A stretch of 64,000 bases of DNA from Bacteroidales bacterium. GTDB lineage: Bacteria > Bacteroidota > Bacteroidia > Bacteroidales > B18-G4. The stretch lies in assembly GCA_018400295.1 (NCBI GenBank), contig JAGYMZ010000002.1, positions 67,106 through 131,105 of the forward strand. The letters are read 5' to 3'. Shown here piece after piece: positions 56,330 to 64,000 of the stretch. Position 1 is the first letter of the stretch, and every line of letters begins with the position of its first letter. The position numbers and the translations under genes were made by a program. A model generated the notes under the pieces. The model had not been told where the DNA came from. It worked only from the letters and a program-made list of their open reading frames with translations, and did no database searches.

Positions 56330-57075
56330 AAATTTTAGTCTGTATCAGTAATGTACCGGATACAACTACCAAGATCCGTTTTACAGATGACGATACCCGC
56401 TTCGATACTGCCAGTGTCCAGTGGATCATTAATCCCTGGGATGAACTGGCACTCACAAGGGCATTGGAACTGAAGGAGGGTTCCGGCGGGTCGATCGAAA
56501 AAGTTACGGTGGTTAATGTTGGGCCCAAAGAGTCCGAACCAACCATTCGGAAAGCCCTGGCCATTGGTGCTGATGATGCTGTGCGCATAGATGCTGAACC
56601 TTTGGATGCCCATGTGGTGGCCGGGGAGCTTGCCGGGCATATCCGGAATAATCCTTACGATATCGTATTATGCGGTATTGATTCCAGTGATTATAACGGT
56701 TCGCTGGTGGGTGGAATGCTGGCTGAGTTGCTGGACCTGCCCTCGGTTTCTTCGGTATCAAAGCTGAATATTGAAAATGATGAAATTACAATAAACCGGG
56801 AAATTGACGGGGGCTCTGAAATTCTTTCCACGGAAACGCCATTCGTAGCCATTGTTCAAAAAGGAATTGCCCTGGAACCCAGAATACCTTCTATGAGAGG
56901 GATCATGATGGCAAGAAAGAAACCCCTGAATGTGGTTGAAGCGGCTGGTGCCGAACCCCTCACTGAATTTGTGAGATTTGAACTGCCTCCTCCGAAGGCT
57001 GCCTGTAAAATGGTGGATGAGGAAAATATCAGAGAACTGGTAGCGCTTCTTCACAATGAGGCCAAAGTATTGTAA
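56326..57075 (+). CDS. etfB: electron transfer flavoprotein subunit beta
   Basis: A 249-residue EtfB. It starts MKILVCISNVPDTTTKIRF, has INPWDELALTRALELKE, DIVLCGIDSSDYNGSLVGGMLAELL and the ADP/AMP-binding region, and ends with the recognition loop RIPSMRGIMMARKKPL. With EtfA it carries electrons from acyl-CoA dehydrogenase to the respiratory chain. etfA follows after 33 nt. Confidence 0.96.
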   Translation: MKILVCISNVPDTTTKIRFTDDDTRFDTASVQWIINPWDELALTRALELKEGSGGSIEKVTVVNVGPKESEPTIRKALAIGADDAVRIDAEPLDAHVVAGELAGHIRNNPYDIVLCGIDSSDYNGSLVGGMLAELLDLPSVSSVSKLNIENDEITINREIDGGSEILSTETPFVAIVQKGIALEPRIPSMRGIMMARKKPLNVVEAAGAEPLTEFVRFELPPPKAACKMVDEENIRELVALLHNEAKVL

Positions 57076-57108
57076 ATAAAAATCGGTAAAAAATTAATAC
57101 TAAATAGT

Positions 57109-58080
57109 ATGTCAGTAATCGTTTTTGTTGAAAACTGGGACGGGAAATTTAAAAAGCTGAGTTTTGAACTTATTTCCTATGCCCGGCAAATCGCGGATAA
57201 ATCCGGTTCCCGGGTCATTGCACTTTCCATTGGTACAGTGGAAGATGATGAACTGCATAAACTGGGGAATTATGGCGCCGATAAGATCCTGAAAGTAGAG
57301 GACGAACGCTTGAATTCATTAATTAATAAAGCCTATGCATCGGTGATCACCCAAGCTGCTGAGAAAGAAAGTTCTGATACGGTATTGTTTTCTCACAATG
57401 CTACCGGTAAAGCCCTTGCCCCGCGGGTGGCCGTGCGCCTGAAAGCAGGTGCCGTAACCGGGGTTACGGAAATACCATCCAGTCTGGACCCTTTCGAAGT
57501 GAAAAAGAAAGTATTTACCAATAAGGCTTTTGCCAATGTTCGGGTGAGATCTGTAAAGAACGTCCTCACACTCTTTCAGAATTCCGTGGAAATCAAGGAA
57601 ACGGAAAATAATGCGGAAATTGAAGCCTTTGATGCGGAGATCCGTGATCAGGATTTTAAAACCAGGGTGTTGGAGGTGAATAAAATTACCGGTAAGGTCT
57701 TATTGACCGATGCTGAGATCGTGGTTTCCGGTGGCCGCGGAATGAAAGGCCCTGAAAAATGGCAGCCGCTGGAGGATCTGGCGGCTGAACTCGGAGCCGC
57801 CATTGCATGTTCCAGGCCCGTATCCGATGAAGGTTGGCGCCCGCATGAAGAACATGTTGGCCAGACCGGGAAGATCATTGCACCAAACCTGTATTTTGCC
57901 CTGGGTATTTCCGGAGCCATTCAGCACCTTGGGGGGGTGAGCTCATCCAAATATATTGTGGCTGTGAATACGGATAAGGATGCACCTATTTTTGAAGCGG
58001 CCGATTACGGCATCGTGGGAGATGTTCATAAGATCCTTCCTGAACTTACCGGCGAGATCAAAAAGATGAAGGACGCATAG
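57109..58080 (+). CDS. etfA: electron transfer flavoprotein subunit alpha
   Basis: A 323-residue EtfA. The C-terminal FAD domain has VVSGGRGMKGPEKWQPLEDLA, ACSRPVSDEGWRPHEEHVGQTGK and LYFALGISGAIQHLGGVSSSK, then VAVNTDKDAPIFEAADYGIVGD. The N-terminal domain pairs with EtfB. It is of normal length with no extra ferredoxin domain, so a simple (non-fused) ETF. It is the last gene of the cluster, followed by a strong intrinsic terminator. Confidence 0.96.
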   Translation: MSVIVFVENWDGKFKKLSFELISYARQIADKSGSRVIALSIGTVEDDELHKLGNYGADKILKVEDERLNSLINKAYASVITQAAEKESSDTVLFSHNATGKALAPRVAVRLKAGAVTGVTEIPSSLDPFEVKKKVFTNKAFANVRVRSVKNVLTLFQNSVEIKETENNAEIEAFDAEIRDQDFKTRVLEVNKITGKVLLTDAEIVVSGGRGMKGPEKWQPLEDLAAELGAAIACSRPVSDEGWRPHEEHVGQTGKIIAPNLYFALGISGAIQHLGGVSSSKYIVAVNTDKDAPIFEAADYGIVGDVHKILPELTGEIKKMKDA

Positions 58081-58106
58081 TAAAACCATAAAACAACCGT
58101 TTGACA

Positions 58107-58140
58107 GGGAATCCGGCGTATTGCAGGATTCCCTTTTTTT
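58107..58140 (+). terminator. intrinsic terminator after etfA
   Basis: GGGAATCC (58107-58114) and GGATTCCC (58126-58133) form a perfect 8-bp stem with an 11-nt loop, followed by seven T residues. It closes the fatty-acid oxidation cluster. The next 224 nt to 58365 are AT-rich towards the lipoprotein start, with no further feature that I can name. Confidence 0.9.
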
Positions 58141-58364
58141 ATGGTGCGTTCCGGATGGAATATACGGGGACTGTGCAGTGAAAGCAACAAACGGCTGAAC
58201 GGATCCCCATGTTGCTATCTCCGTGTCTGTTACTGAACAACCTGTCCTTCATAATAAATATCTCCCAAACATGATAAATCAGTAAAAATACTTATGTAAA
58301 TAATAGATATACTATATATTTTTTTATAAATTGCACATCTTTTTGTTTAACCAAGCCAAAAATC

Positions 58365-60386
58365 ATGAAAATAGGACTATGCAAGCACGCTGCCCTGTGG
58401 CTGGTTTTGTTTGCATTTACCCTTGTGGTTTCCTGTAAGAAGGAAGAACAGCCATCCGAACCTGCGCCCACCGTTTCCGACGAATTGATCCTTTCAGAAA
58501 ATGTGATCGTCATAGATACCCTGCAGATGGGATCTCCATCTATCCAGGGGGATAATTACACCTTTGATAAAAGCCATAATTTACCACACTTTGAAATTGG
58601 TGATATCATCGTTGGTCAGACAGGATATGGTTACATGAGAAAGATCATCGACATTAACGAACAGGGGAATGAGATGACCCTTGTTACCAGTCAGGCGGTC
58701 CTGGAGGAAGTGATCGAAAACTGCATGATCAAAGATTCCATCAAGCTTACACTTCAAAAGGCCGTTTACAAGGGCCGGGAATATCCCGCAAGAATGGTTT
58801 ATCTTGCGGAAGGTGTCAGTATTGCGGACAGGGGAGGGATAGACCTTACCGGGTTGACATTGTTCTCCGGTGTATACAATGGCGTTAATGTTACGGCACA
58901 AATTGATCAGGGGGCCATAGATTTTGAACCTGTTTTTACACGCGAACTTGAGATCAGGTTTTTTAAATTGAAACATTTAAAACTGTCCGCGGGCGGTGAC
59001 CTGGATTTTACCTGTGATGCATCCATCAGTGTTGATTCCCCTGTTTCGCTTGACAAAGAGCAGACGATCGCACAGGTTTATTTTGGCCCGTTTCCACTCG
59101 GACCGGTCCCGGTGTTCATTGTTTTATCTTTTAAGGCAGGGTTTAACACCAGTCTCGATATTACCGGTTCCATAGGAAGCGGCTACGATACCAGGGCATA
59201 CCTTGAATATGGCGCCGAATATACCAATTCCCAGTGGTACCCTATATGGGAAAAATCCTTTATAAGCAATAGCCGTGGAATTGCCTGGGATCTGTCCGGT
59301 GATATTTCTTCAAAGGTTTATGTCAGTCCGGAAATTGGCGTCTTGGTTGCCAGTGTTGCCGGACCTTATATGGAGGCTGTCCCGTATTTTGGATTTGATG
59401 GATCCGTTGATGCTGCCGATCAGACATGGCAATGGTATTTGGCTGCGGGGGCAGAAGGGAATGTTGGGTTTACCGTTCAGGTATTCGGACACACCATAGC
59501 CAATTATTCAACAACCCTTGCTTCATGGGAAGCGATCATTGATCAGGATAACGGCGTATTTGGTTCGAACACGCCCCCAACCGCGGTGCTTTCGGTGAAT
59601 CCCGGTTACGGTAGTACGGCAACGATCTTTGAACTTGATGGCAGCGGAAGTTATGATGATGAAGATCCGTTAAGTGCGCTGATGCTCCGATGGGATTTTG
59701 ATGGAGATGGGACCTGGGATACGGGATGGGATCTCCAAAAAACCGTAGATCATCAATATAGTGTAGAAGGTACGTATAATGTTAAAATGGAAATTAAAGA
59801 TACGGAAGGGCTAACGGATGATGTTGTTCAAAGTATTTCCGTTTCTGCCAGCGGCGGTTCGGGTTGCGATGGAATTACTTCTGTAAGTTATGGCGGACAG
59901 GATTACCCGACGGTTGAAATGGGTGACCAGTGCTGGATGAAAGAAAATCTGAATCATGATATGGGGAATTCCTGGTGTTATGGGAATGATTCTTCCAATT
60001 GCCTGCAGTACGGGAAATTATACGATTGGAACACAGCCTTGCAGGTATGCCCTCCGGGATGGCATCTTCCTTCCGATGATGAGTGGATGGAACTGGAAAT
60101 GTTCCTGGGGATGTCTCAAAGCCAGGTTAATGAAACCGGATGGCGGGGGACCGATGAGGGGACACAGCTGAAATCCGGTGGCAATTCCGGTTTTGATGCA
60201 TTGCTGGGCGGTGAATACAGCCTGGGCATGTTCACGAATTTGGAGAATCATGGATATTTCTGGACATCTTCCGGTGATGCCATGAGTGCATATATTCGCT
60301 ATCTTTACGAAAGCAAACCGCAAATTGCGCGGGAACAAGCCCTGCAGTCCAATGGATATTCAGTCCGATGCTTGAAAGATGAATAG
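58365..60386 (+). CDS. PKD and FISUMP domain lipoprotein
   Basis: A 673-residue lipoprotein (signal ending LVVSCKKEE, Cys24). Residues about 40-400 form a beta-rich region with no recognised family. A PKD domain follows at about 405-495 (LSVNPGYGSTATIFELDGSGSYDDEDP, WDFDGDGTWDTG, YSVEGTYNVKMEIKD). A FISUMP (Fibrobacter succinogenes major paralogous) domain closes the protein from about 505 (GDQCWMKENLNH, CPPGWHLPSDDEWMELE, GYSVRCLKDE). FISUMP domains are common in surface lipoproteins of Bacteroidota and Fibrobacteres and are of unknown function. Likely outer-membrane and surface exposed. Confidence 0.88.
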   Translation: MKIGLCKHAALWLVLFAFTLVVSCKKEEQPSEPAPTVSDELILSENVIVIDTLQMGSPSIQGDNYTFDKSHNLPHFEIGDIIVGQTGYGYMRKIIDINEQGNEMTLVTSQAVLEEVIENCMIKDSIKLTLQKAVYKGREYPARMVYLAEGVSIADRGGIDLTGLTLFSGVYNGVNVTAQIDQGAIDFEPVFTRELEIRFFKLKHLKLSAGGDLDFTCDASISVDSPVSLDKEQTIAQVYFGPFPLGPVPVFIVLSFKAGFNTSLDITGSIGSGYDTRAYLEYGAEYTNSQWYPIWEKSFISNSRGIAWDLSGDISSKVYVSPEIGVLVASVAGPYMEAVPYFGFDGSVDAADQTWQWYLAAGAEGNVGFTVQVFGHTIANYSTTLASWEAIIDQDNGVFGSNTPPTAVLSVNPGYGSTATIFELDGSGSYDDEDPLSALMLRWDFDGDGTWDTGWDLQKTVDHQYSVEGTYNVKMEIKDTEGLTDDVVQSISVSASGGSGCDGITSVSYGGQDYPTVEMGDQCWMKENLNHDMGNSWCYGNDSSNCLQYGKLYDWNTALQVCPPGWHLPSDDEWMELEMFLGMSQSQVNETGWRGTDEGTQLKSGGNSGFDALLGGEYSLGMFTNLENHGYFWTSSGDAMSAYIRYLYESKPQIAREQALQSNGYSVRCLKDE

Positions 60387-60431
60387 TAATTATGTAATTT
60401 TACCCTCACGTTTAACTAAAAATTAAAAATC

Positions 60432-61445
60432 ATGAAAAAGAACAATGCAATTTTAATCTTGATTATGTTTCTGGCGGGAATTATGGTCGTTACTTCCTGT
60501 AAAAAAGATGACGATGATGATGAACCCGAAAATACCACGGTTCCTCATTCTGATATGAATGATGATTCCACCACTTCCATAAAGGTCACCATACCAAGAA
60601 TTGAAGTCAATCCGGCCAGAGCTTCTGAAATCACGGTTTTCTTGTCTGTTACCGATCAGGACGGAAACCCGCTGAAAAATTTCAACCAGTATAATTTTTT
60701 GATCAAGCAGGCATGCGCCGGCGATACGGATAGCACCATTGTGGGCTCTCTTGATTTCTCAACCCTCAACCAGGAAGGTAGCGATATCGCTGCTGCCATG
60801 ACGCTGGATTATTCCGGAAGTATGAGCTCACAGAACATTACCGATATGGAGGATGCGGTTACGTATTTTATCAACCTTAAAGATCCCAGCGATATGGCGG
60901 AGATCATCAAATTTGCCTCCGATATCGATGTGGTTACACCTTTTACCAATAATGCCCAGACCCTGATCGATGGTGTCAATACTTCTGTCAGCATCGGTAT
61001 TTACACCTCCTTTTTTGATGCGATTGATGTCGGACTTGATGATGCAGATTCCCTGTTAAATACCGGCGGTGATTATTTGCCCGCCATTGTTGCTTTTACC
61101 GATGGAGGAGACAATGATTCGCATGTCACCCTGTCGGAGGTAATTACCAAGGCAAACAATTTCCAGGTCCCTATTTATACCCTGGGATTCGGTTCCGTTG
61201 ATGAACAGGTAATGAATGAACTGGCGGATGAATCCGGCGGAAGGTATTATTATTCACCAAATTCTGCGCAGATACAGGATCTTTATACCCTGATCAGCGG
61301 ACAGCTAAAGAATATGTATGTGGTTACCTGGACCTATGACGATCCCACATGTACAGAAGTCGTTGTAGTTGTACGTTCAAGTTATACATGTGCCAATGGG
61401 ACCTTCCATTCCTTTGCCACGAAATATTTCACGCCGCTAAAATAA
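60432..61445 (+). CDS. von Willebrand factor A domain lipoprotein
   Basis: A 337-residue lipoprotein (signal ending MVVTSCKK, Cys23) with a strongly acidic stretch after the cysteine. A short beta region precedes a vWA domain from about residue 118. The MIDAS motif DxSxS is intact (Asp126, Ser128, Ser130 in LDYSGSMSS), with a later Asp in AFTDGGDND, so metal-dependent ligand binding is possible. It starts 45 nt after the FISUMP lipoprotein, is probably cotranscribed with it, and ends at a perfect terminator. Confidence 0.9.
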   Translation: MKKNNAILILIMFLAGIMVVTSCKKDDDDDEPENTTVPHSDMNDDSTTSIKVTIPRIEVNPARASEITVFLSVTDQDGNPLKNFNQYNFLIKQACAGDTDSTIVGSLDFSTLNQEGSDIAAAMTLDYSGSMSSQNITDMEDAVTYFINLKDPSDMAEIIKFASDIDVVTPFTNNAQTLIDGVNTSVSIGIYTSFFDAIDVGLDDADSLLNTGGDYLPAIVAFTDGGDNDSHVTLSEVITKANNFQVPIYTLGFGSVDEQVMNELADESGGRYYYSPNSAQIQDLYTLISGQLKNMYVVTWTYDDPTCTEVVVVVRSSYTCANGTFHSFATKYFTPLK

Positions 61446-61474
61446 CAGCGGACCCGGCGGACGAACATTTTTTT

Positions 61475-61503
61475 GGGGGCAGGGAGATCTGCCCCCTTTT
61501 TTT
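61475..61503 (+). terminator. intrinsic terminator after the vWA lipoprotein gene
   Basis: GGGGGCAG (61475-61482) and CTGCCCCC (61489-61496) form a perfect 8-bp stem with a 6-nt loop, followed by seven T residues. Confidence 0.93.
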
Positions 61504-61536
61504 ATGCCCCGGGGTCTTACGATACACAGGTTTGAT

Positions 61537-61544
61537 TATTTTTG
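61537..61544 (+). promoter_or_regulatory. -7 element of the T9SS cargo gene
   Basis: TATTTTTG, a full -7 match 26 nt before the ATG at 61571, after a terminator. No good -33 element. Confidence 0.5.
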
Positions 61545-61570
61545 TCGCATAATCTTTAAACATACAAGCC

Positions 61571-62620
61571 ATGAAAAGAATATGCATCCTGCTTTTTGTT
61601 TTGACCACCCTGGCTTCTTATAGCCAGATAACCATTACCAGCAACAATATCGGATCTGTTGGTGATGAATATGTTATGGCCTATGTTGAAGATATCCCCG
61701 ACCATATAGAACCCGGCCCCCCTGGCCCGGGACAGCTATGGGATTACTCCTCCCTTGTTCATGATTACCTGGATACGGTGCGGTTCCTGAATCCCGATTC
61801 CACTCCGTACGCCGGCATATTCCCGGCCAGCAATCTTGCCATTTCACAGGATGATGAAACCCTGTGGGGATTTATGATCAAAAATTCATTTGAGCTTTCG
61901 ATTAAAGGAGCGGTCCTTCCGGTTCCTGAACTGGGAATAATTCCGGCCGAACTGATCCCCAAGGATGTCCTGGCCAATTTCCCGCTGAATTACCTGGATT
62001 CGGCCGACCGGACTTTTTATGCGGATATCCGGATGGAAAGCCCCGAACCGGCTGTTGATTCCATAAGGTATAAAAGCACGACCTATAAAACTTCCAAAGT
62101 GGATGCATGGGGGGATATGAAACTTCCTGCCGGCACCTTAGAAACCTTGAGGCTTAAGGAGGAACGGGTAATGGTTGACAGTGTCTGGACCAAATTTATC
62201 GGTTTCTGGGTTTTTGTTTCCCGTACCGTTGATTCTTCACATGTGTATTATTGGCTGACCGATGTGCCGGGCAATGGCTATTTTCTGGTGAATATGGAGG
62301 TGGATCCTTCCAGCCAGCAGATCAGTACCCTGGGATATATGTACGATCCGGTGGTTGGAATGGCTGAACCCGGCGAACCCCTGGCTTCGGTTTATCCGAA
62401 CCCGGCAACGGACAGGATTACCTTCCGTACCCGGAATGATTTTACCGGTACCATTTCCATCATTGATGCCCAAGGCCGTTTGCTTTGTTCCCGGCGGATA
62501 CCGGGCCGCAATCACTGGAACATGGATATATCCGGCCTGGATCCCGGGATGTACCTTTTCCGGGTTGTTTCGGATGATAAACGCCGCGTCTCTGTGGGTA
62601 AGGTGCTGAAGATTAGGTGA
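61571..62620 (+). CDS. secreted protein with T9SS type A sorting domain
   Basis: A 349-residue protein with a signal peptide (MKRICILLFVLTTLASYSQ), about 250 residues of unrecognised beta-rich sequence (including LPGPGQLWDYSSL-like text near residue 50), and a C-terminal T9SS type A sorting domain from about residue 275. That domain has VYPNPATDRITFRT, then DISGLDPGMYLFRVVSDDK, ending KVLKIR. It is predicted to be exported through the type IX system and anchored at the surface. The role of the passenger region is unknown. Confidence 0.88.
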   Translation: MKRICILLFVLTTLASYSQITITSNNIGSVGDEYVMAYVEDIPDHIEPGPPGPGQLWDYSSLVHDYLDTVRFLNPDSTPYAGIFPASNLAISQDDETLWGFMIKNSFELSIKGAVLPVPELGIIPAELIPKDVLANFPLNYLDSADRTFYADIRMESPEPAVDSIRYKSTTYKTSKVDAWGDMKLPAGTLETLRLKEERVMVDSVWTKFIGFWVFVSRTVDSSHVYYWLTDVPGNGYFLVNMEVDPSSQQISTLGYMYDPVVGMAEPGEPLASVYPNPATDRITFRTRNDFTGTISIIDAQGRLLCSRRIPGRNHWNMDISGLDPGMYLFRVVSDDKRRVSVGKVLKIR

Positions 62621-62721
62621 TAGACCTGTGTCAGGATGCAAATATTTAACGTCCGTTCATCGATGGGTTTATCTAAAATCCTGAATTGAAAACAGGGACA
62701 TCAAATTTTGGATGAACGGAT

Positions 62722-64000
62722 TTACAATCCCATCCCCATCGCCACCAGCTCGGCGATGTCGTAATTCTTCATCTCTTCTTCCTTATTTTTGTATTTGATC
62801 CCATCAGTCATCATAACCATGCAGAACGGACAGGCGGTGGCAACAATATTGGCACCGGTATCAATGGCTTCTTCAATGCGTTCCAGGAAGACTTCCTTAT
62901 TCCCATTTTCTGCTTCCTTGAACATTTGTCCGCCACCGGCCCCGCAACATAGGGCATGACTTTTCGTTCTGGGCATTTCCTTGGTTGTTGAATTCAGCGA
63001 ATCAAGCACCATCCTGGGCGCATCGTATTCGCCATTGGCCCTTCCCAGATAACAGGGGTCATGGAATGTGATGGTATCTTTTTTGAATGCTCCGTTGGGA
63101 AAGGCTATCGAGCCATTCTCTATAAGTTCCCGCAGGAACTGGCTGTGGTGAATGACTTCATAATTCCCGCCGAAATCCGGGAATTCATTTTTAAAGCTGT
63201 TGAAATCATGCGGGCAACAAGTGAGGATCTTTTTTACACCATAATTATTCATGGTTTCGATGACCATCAGGGCCTGCATCTGGAAGAGCATTTCATTTCC
63301 GGCCCTGCGTGCAATATCTCCGCTGTCGGTCTCTTCCATACCCAGTACGGCATAATCAATGTTGAGGTGATTCAATATTTTGACGAATTCCCTGCTCACT
63401 TTTTTATACCTGTCGTCAAAGGCACCTGCCGACCCTACCCAGAAAAGGTATTCCGGATCTTTTCCGGCAGCTTTCACATCGGCCATGACGGGTACTTCGA
63501 GCCCGGCATCCTCAGCCCACTTCAGCCTGTCTTCCGGAGAAAACTGCCAGGGGGCACCGTTGTTTTCAATATTGGTAAATACGGTGTTCAGTTCACCGGG
63601 CCCGGCCGATTCCTCCATGACCAGGTATCTTCGCATGTCCACGATGAGGGTGGGATGGTTGATGTTCACCGGGCATTCGTTGGCACATGCATTGCAGGTC
63701 GTGCAGGCCCAGAGTTCCTCCGGTGTGACAAGATCTTTCAGGAGAGACCTGTTGTCTGAAAATTCCCGGTTTTTAACGAGTCCCGGTCCTTTTTCTTTCA
63801 TCCTGGCCCTTACATCCATAATGATTTTCCTGGGGGATAATAATTTACCGGTGATGTTGGCCGGACAGGCATCGGTGCACCTTCCACATTCCGTGCATGC
63901 CAGTGAATCCAGGTAGTTTTTCCAGGTCACATCTTCAATGTCTTTTACGCCAAACCTTTGTATTTCTTCTTCCTCCGGTGTATCGGAAAAGGCAGCGTCA
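62722..64000 (-). CDS. (Fe-S)-binding CCG-domain oxidoreductase, N-terminus outside window
   Basis: The frame is open to the right window edge, so the true start is outside; the GTG at 63930 is internal, because upstream codons (FGVKDIEDVTWKN) continue the family pattern. Two 4Fe-4S motifs (CTECGRCTDACPANITG and CTTCNACANECPVNI) are followed by two CCG domains (LTCCPHDFNSFKNEFP; HDPCYLGRANG with CCGAGGGQMF) and a final ACPFCMVMM. These occur in HdrD-like proteins and in proposed ETF:menaquinone oxidoreductases, often with an N-terminal membrane domain. Proximity to etfBA suggests it could take electrons from the ETF. It is convergent with the T9SS cargo gene. Confidence 0.88.
   Translation of the reverse strand, partial: DAAFSDTPEEEEIQRFGVKDIEDVTWKNYLDSLACTECGRCTDACPANITGKLLSPRKIIMDVRARMKEKGPGLVKNREFSDNRSLLKDLVTPEELWACTTCNACANECPVNINHPTLIVDMRRYLVMEESAGPGELNTVFTNIENNGAPWQFSPEDRLKWAEDAGLEVPVMADVKAAGKDPEYLFWVGSAGAFDDRYKKVSREFVKILNHLNIDYAVLGMEETDSGDIARRAGNEMLFQMQALMVIETMNNYGVKKILTCCPHDFNSFKNEFPDFGGNYEVIHHSQFLRELIENGSIAFPNGAFKKDTITFHDPCYLGRANGEYDAPRMVLDSLNSTTKEMPRTKSHALCCGAGGGQMFKEAENGNKEVFLERIEEAIDTGANIVATACPFCMVMMTDGIKYKNKEEEMKNYDIAELVAMGMGL

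Noticed and set aside
62652..62720. Inverted repeat TCCGTTCATC / GATGAACGGA with a 49-nt spacer between the convergent ends of the T9SS cargo and iron-sulfur genes
   Set aside because: The long loop and lack of T-runs make it a poor terminator; no other role is apparent.

Overview
The window is a gene-dense bacterial chromosome segment that reads as Bacteroidota, most likely Bacteroidales or a related marine or anaerobic lineage. The evidence is promoters of the TTTG-N19-21-TAnnTTTG type, almost no Shine-Dalgarno sequences, two type IX secretion (T9SS) C-terminal sorting domains, a FISUMP-domain lipoprotein, a DUF3098 protein, the acpP-fabF-rnc-IPExxxVDY cluster and a short ATP synthase epsilon subunit. 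I see no tRNA, rRNA, CRISPR array, prophage or insertion sequence.

Layout. 1-6.9 kb (minus): leuS, a DUF3108 protein and a large alpha-2-macroglobulin-like protein cut by the window edge. 6.9-11.8 kb (plus): envelope and tRNA-modification genes ftsX, DUF3098, uppP, truB, queA, then ispD. 11.8-18.1 kb: a glycosyltransferase with a flippase-like membrane protein, ruvC, topA and an arginase-fold protein that has lost its metal ligands. 18.3-29 kb: miaB, atpD-atpC, two nitroreductases, a TPR lipoprotein, the fatty-acid cluster acpP-fabF-rnc-IPExxxVDY, purN and pgi. 29-38.9 kb: an OmpR-type two-component system, a serine hydrolase lipoprotein, a secreted M1 aminopeptidase, a TolC/HlyD pair and tsaB.

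38.9-50.6 kb (minus) is a copper/silver resistance island. It holds two small secreted Cys/His-rich proteins, a His-rich TonB receptor, a CusA-type pump with the three copper-relay methionines, CusC and CusB homologues, an HMA metallochaperone, the remnant of another cation transporter, and a CDF exporter. One consensus promoter sits in front of it. This is the most coherent accessory system in the window.

50.8-58.1 kb (plus) is a beta-oxidation or butyrate-type module: enoyl-CoA hydratase, 3-hydroxyacyl-CoA dehydrogenase, thiolase, ElbB, acyl-CoA dehydrogenase, EtfB and EtfA, closed by an intrinsic terminator. 58.3-62.6 kb encodes three exported proteins (PKD-FISUMP lipoprotein, vWA lipoprotein, T9SS cargo). 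The window ends inside a CCG-domain iron-sulfur oxidoreductase that could accept electrons from the ETF.

Signals not explained by the genes: (i) four GTTAAC-like hexamers spaced exactly 10 bp apart upstream of the two-component system, with a second pair upstream of the TPR lipoprotein, together suggesting a response-regulator regulon; (ii) a dispersed palindromic repeat built from an 11-bp unit, present twice, each time just ahead of a promoter; (iii) a hairpin followed by a 29-codon basic reading frame between pgi and the histidine kinase.
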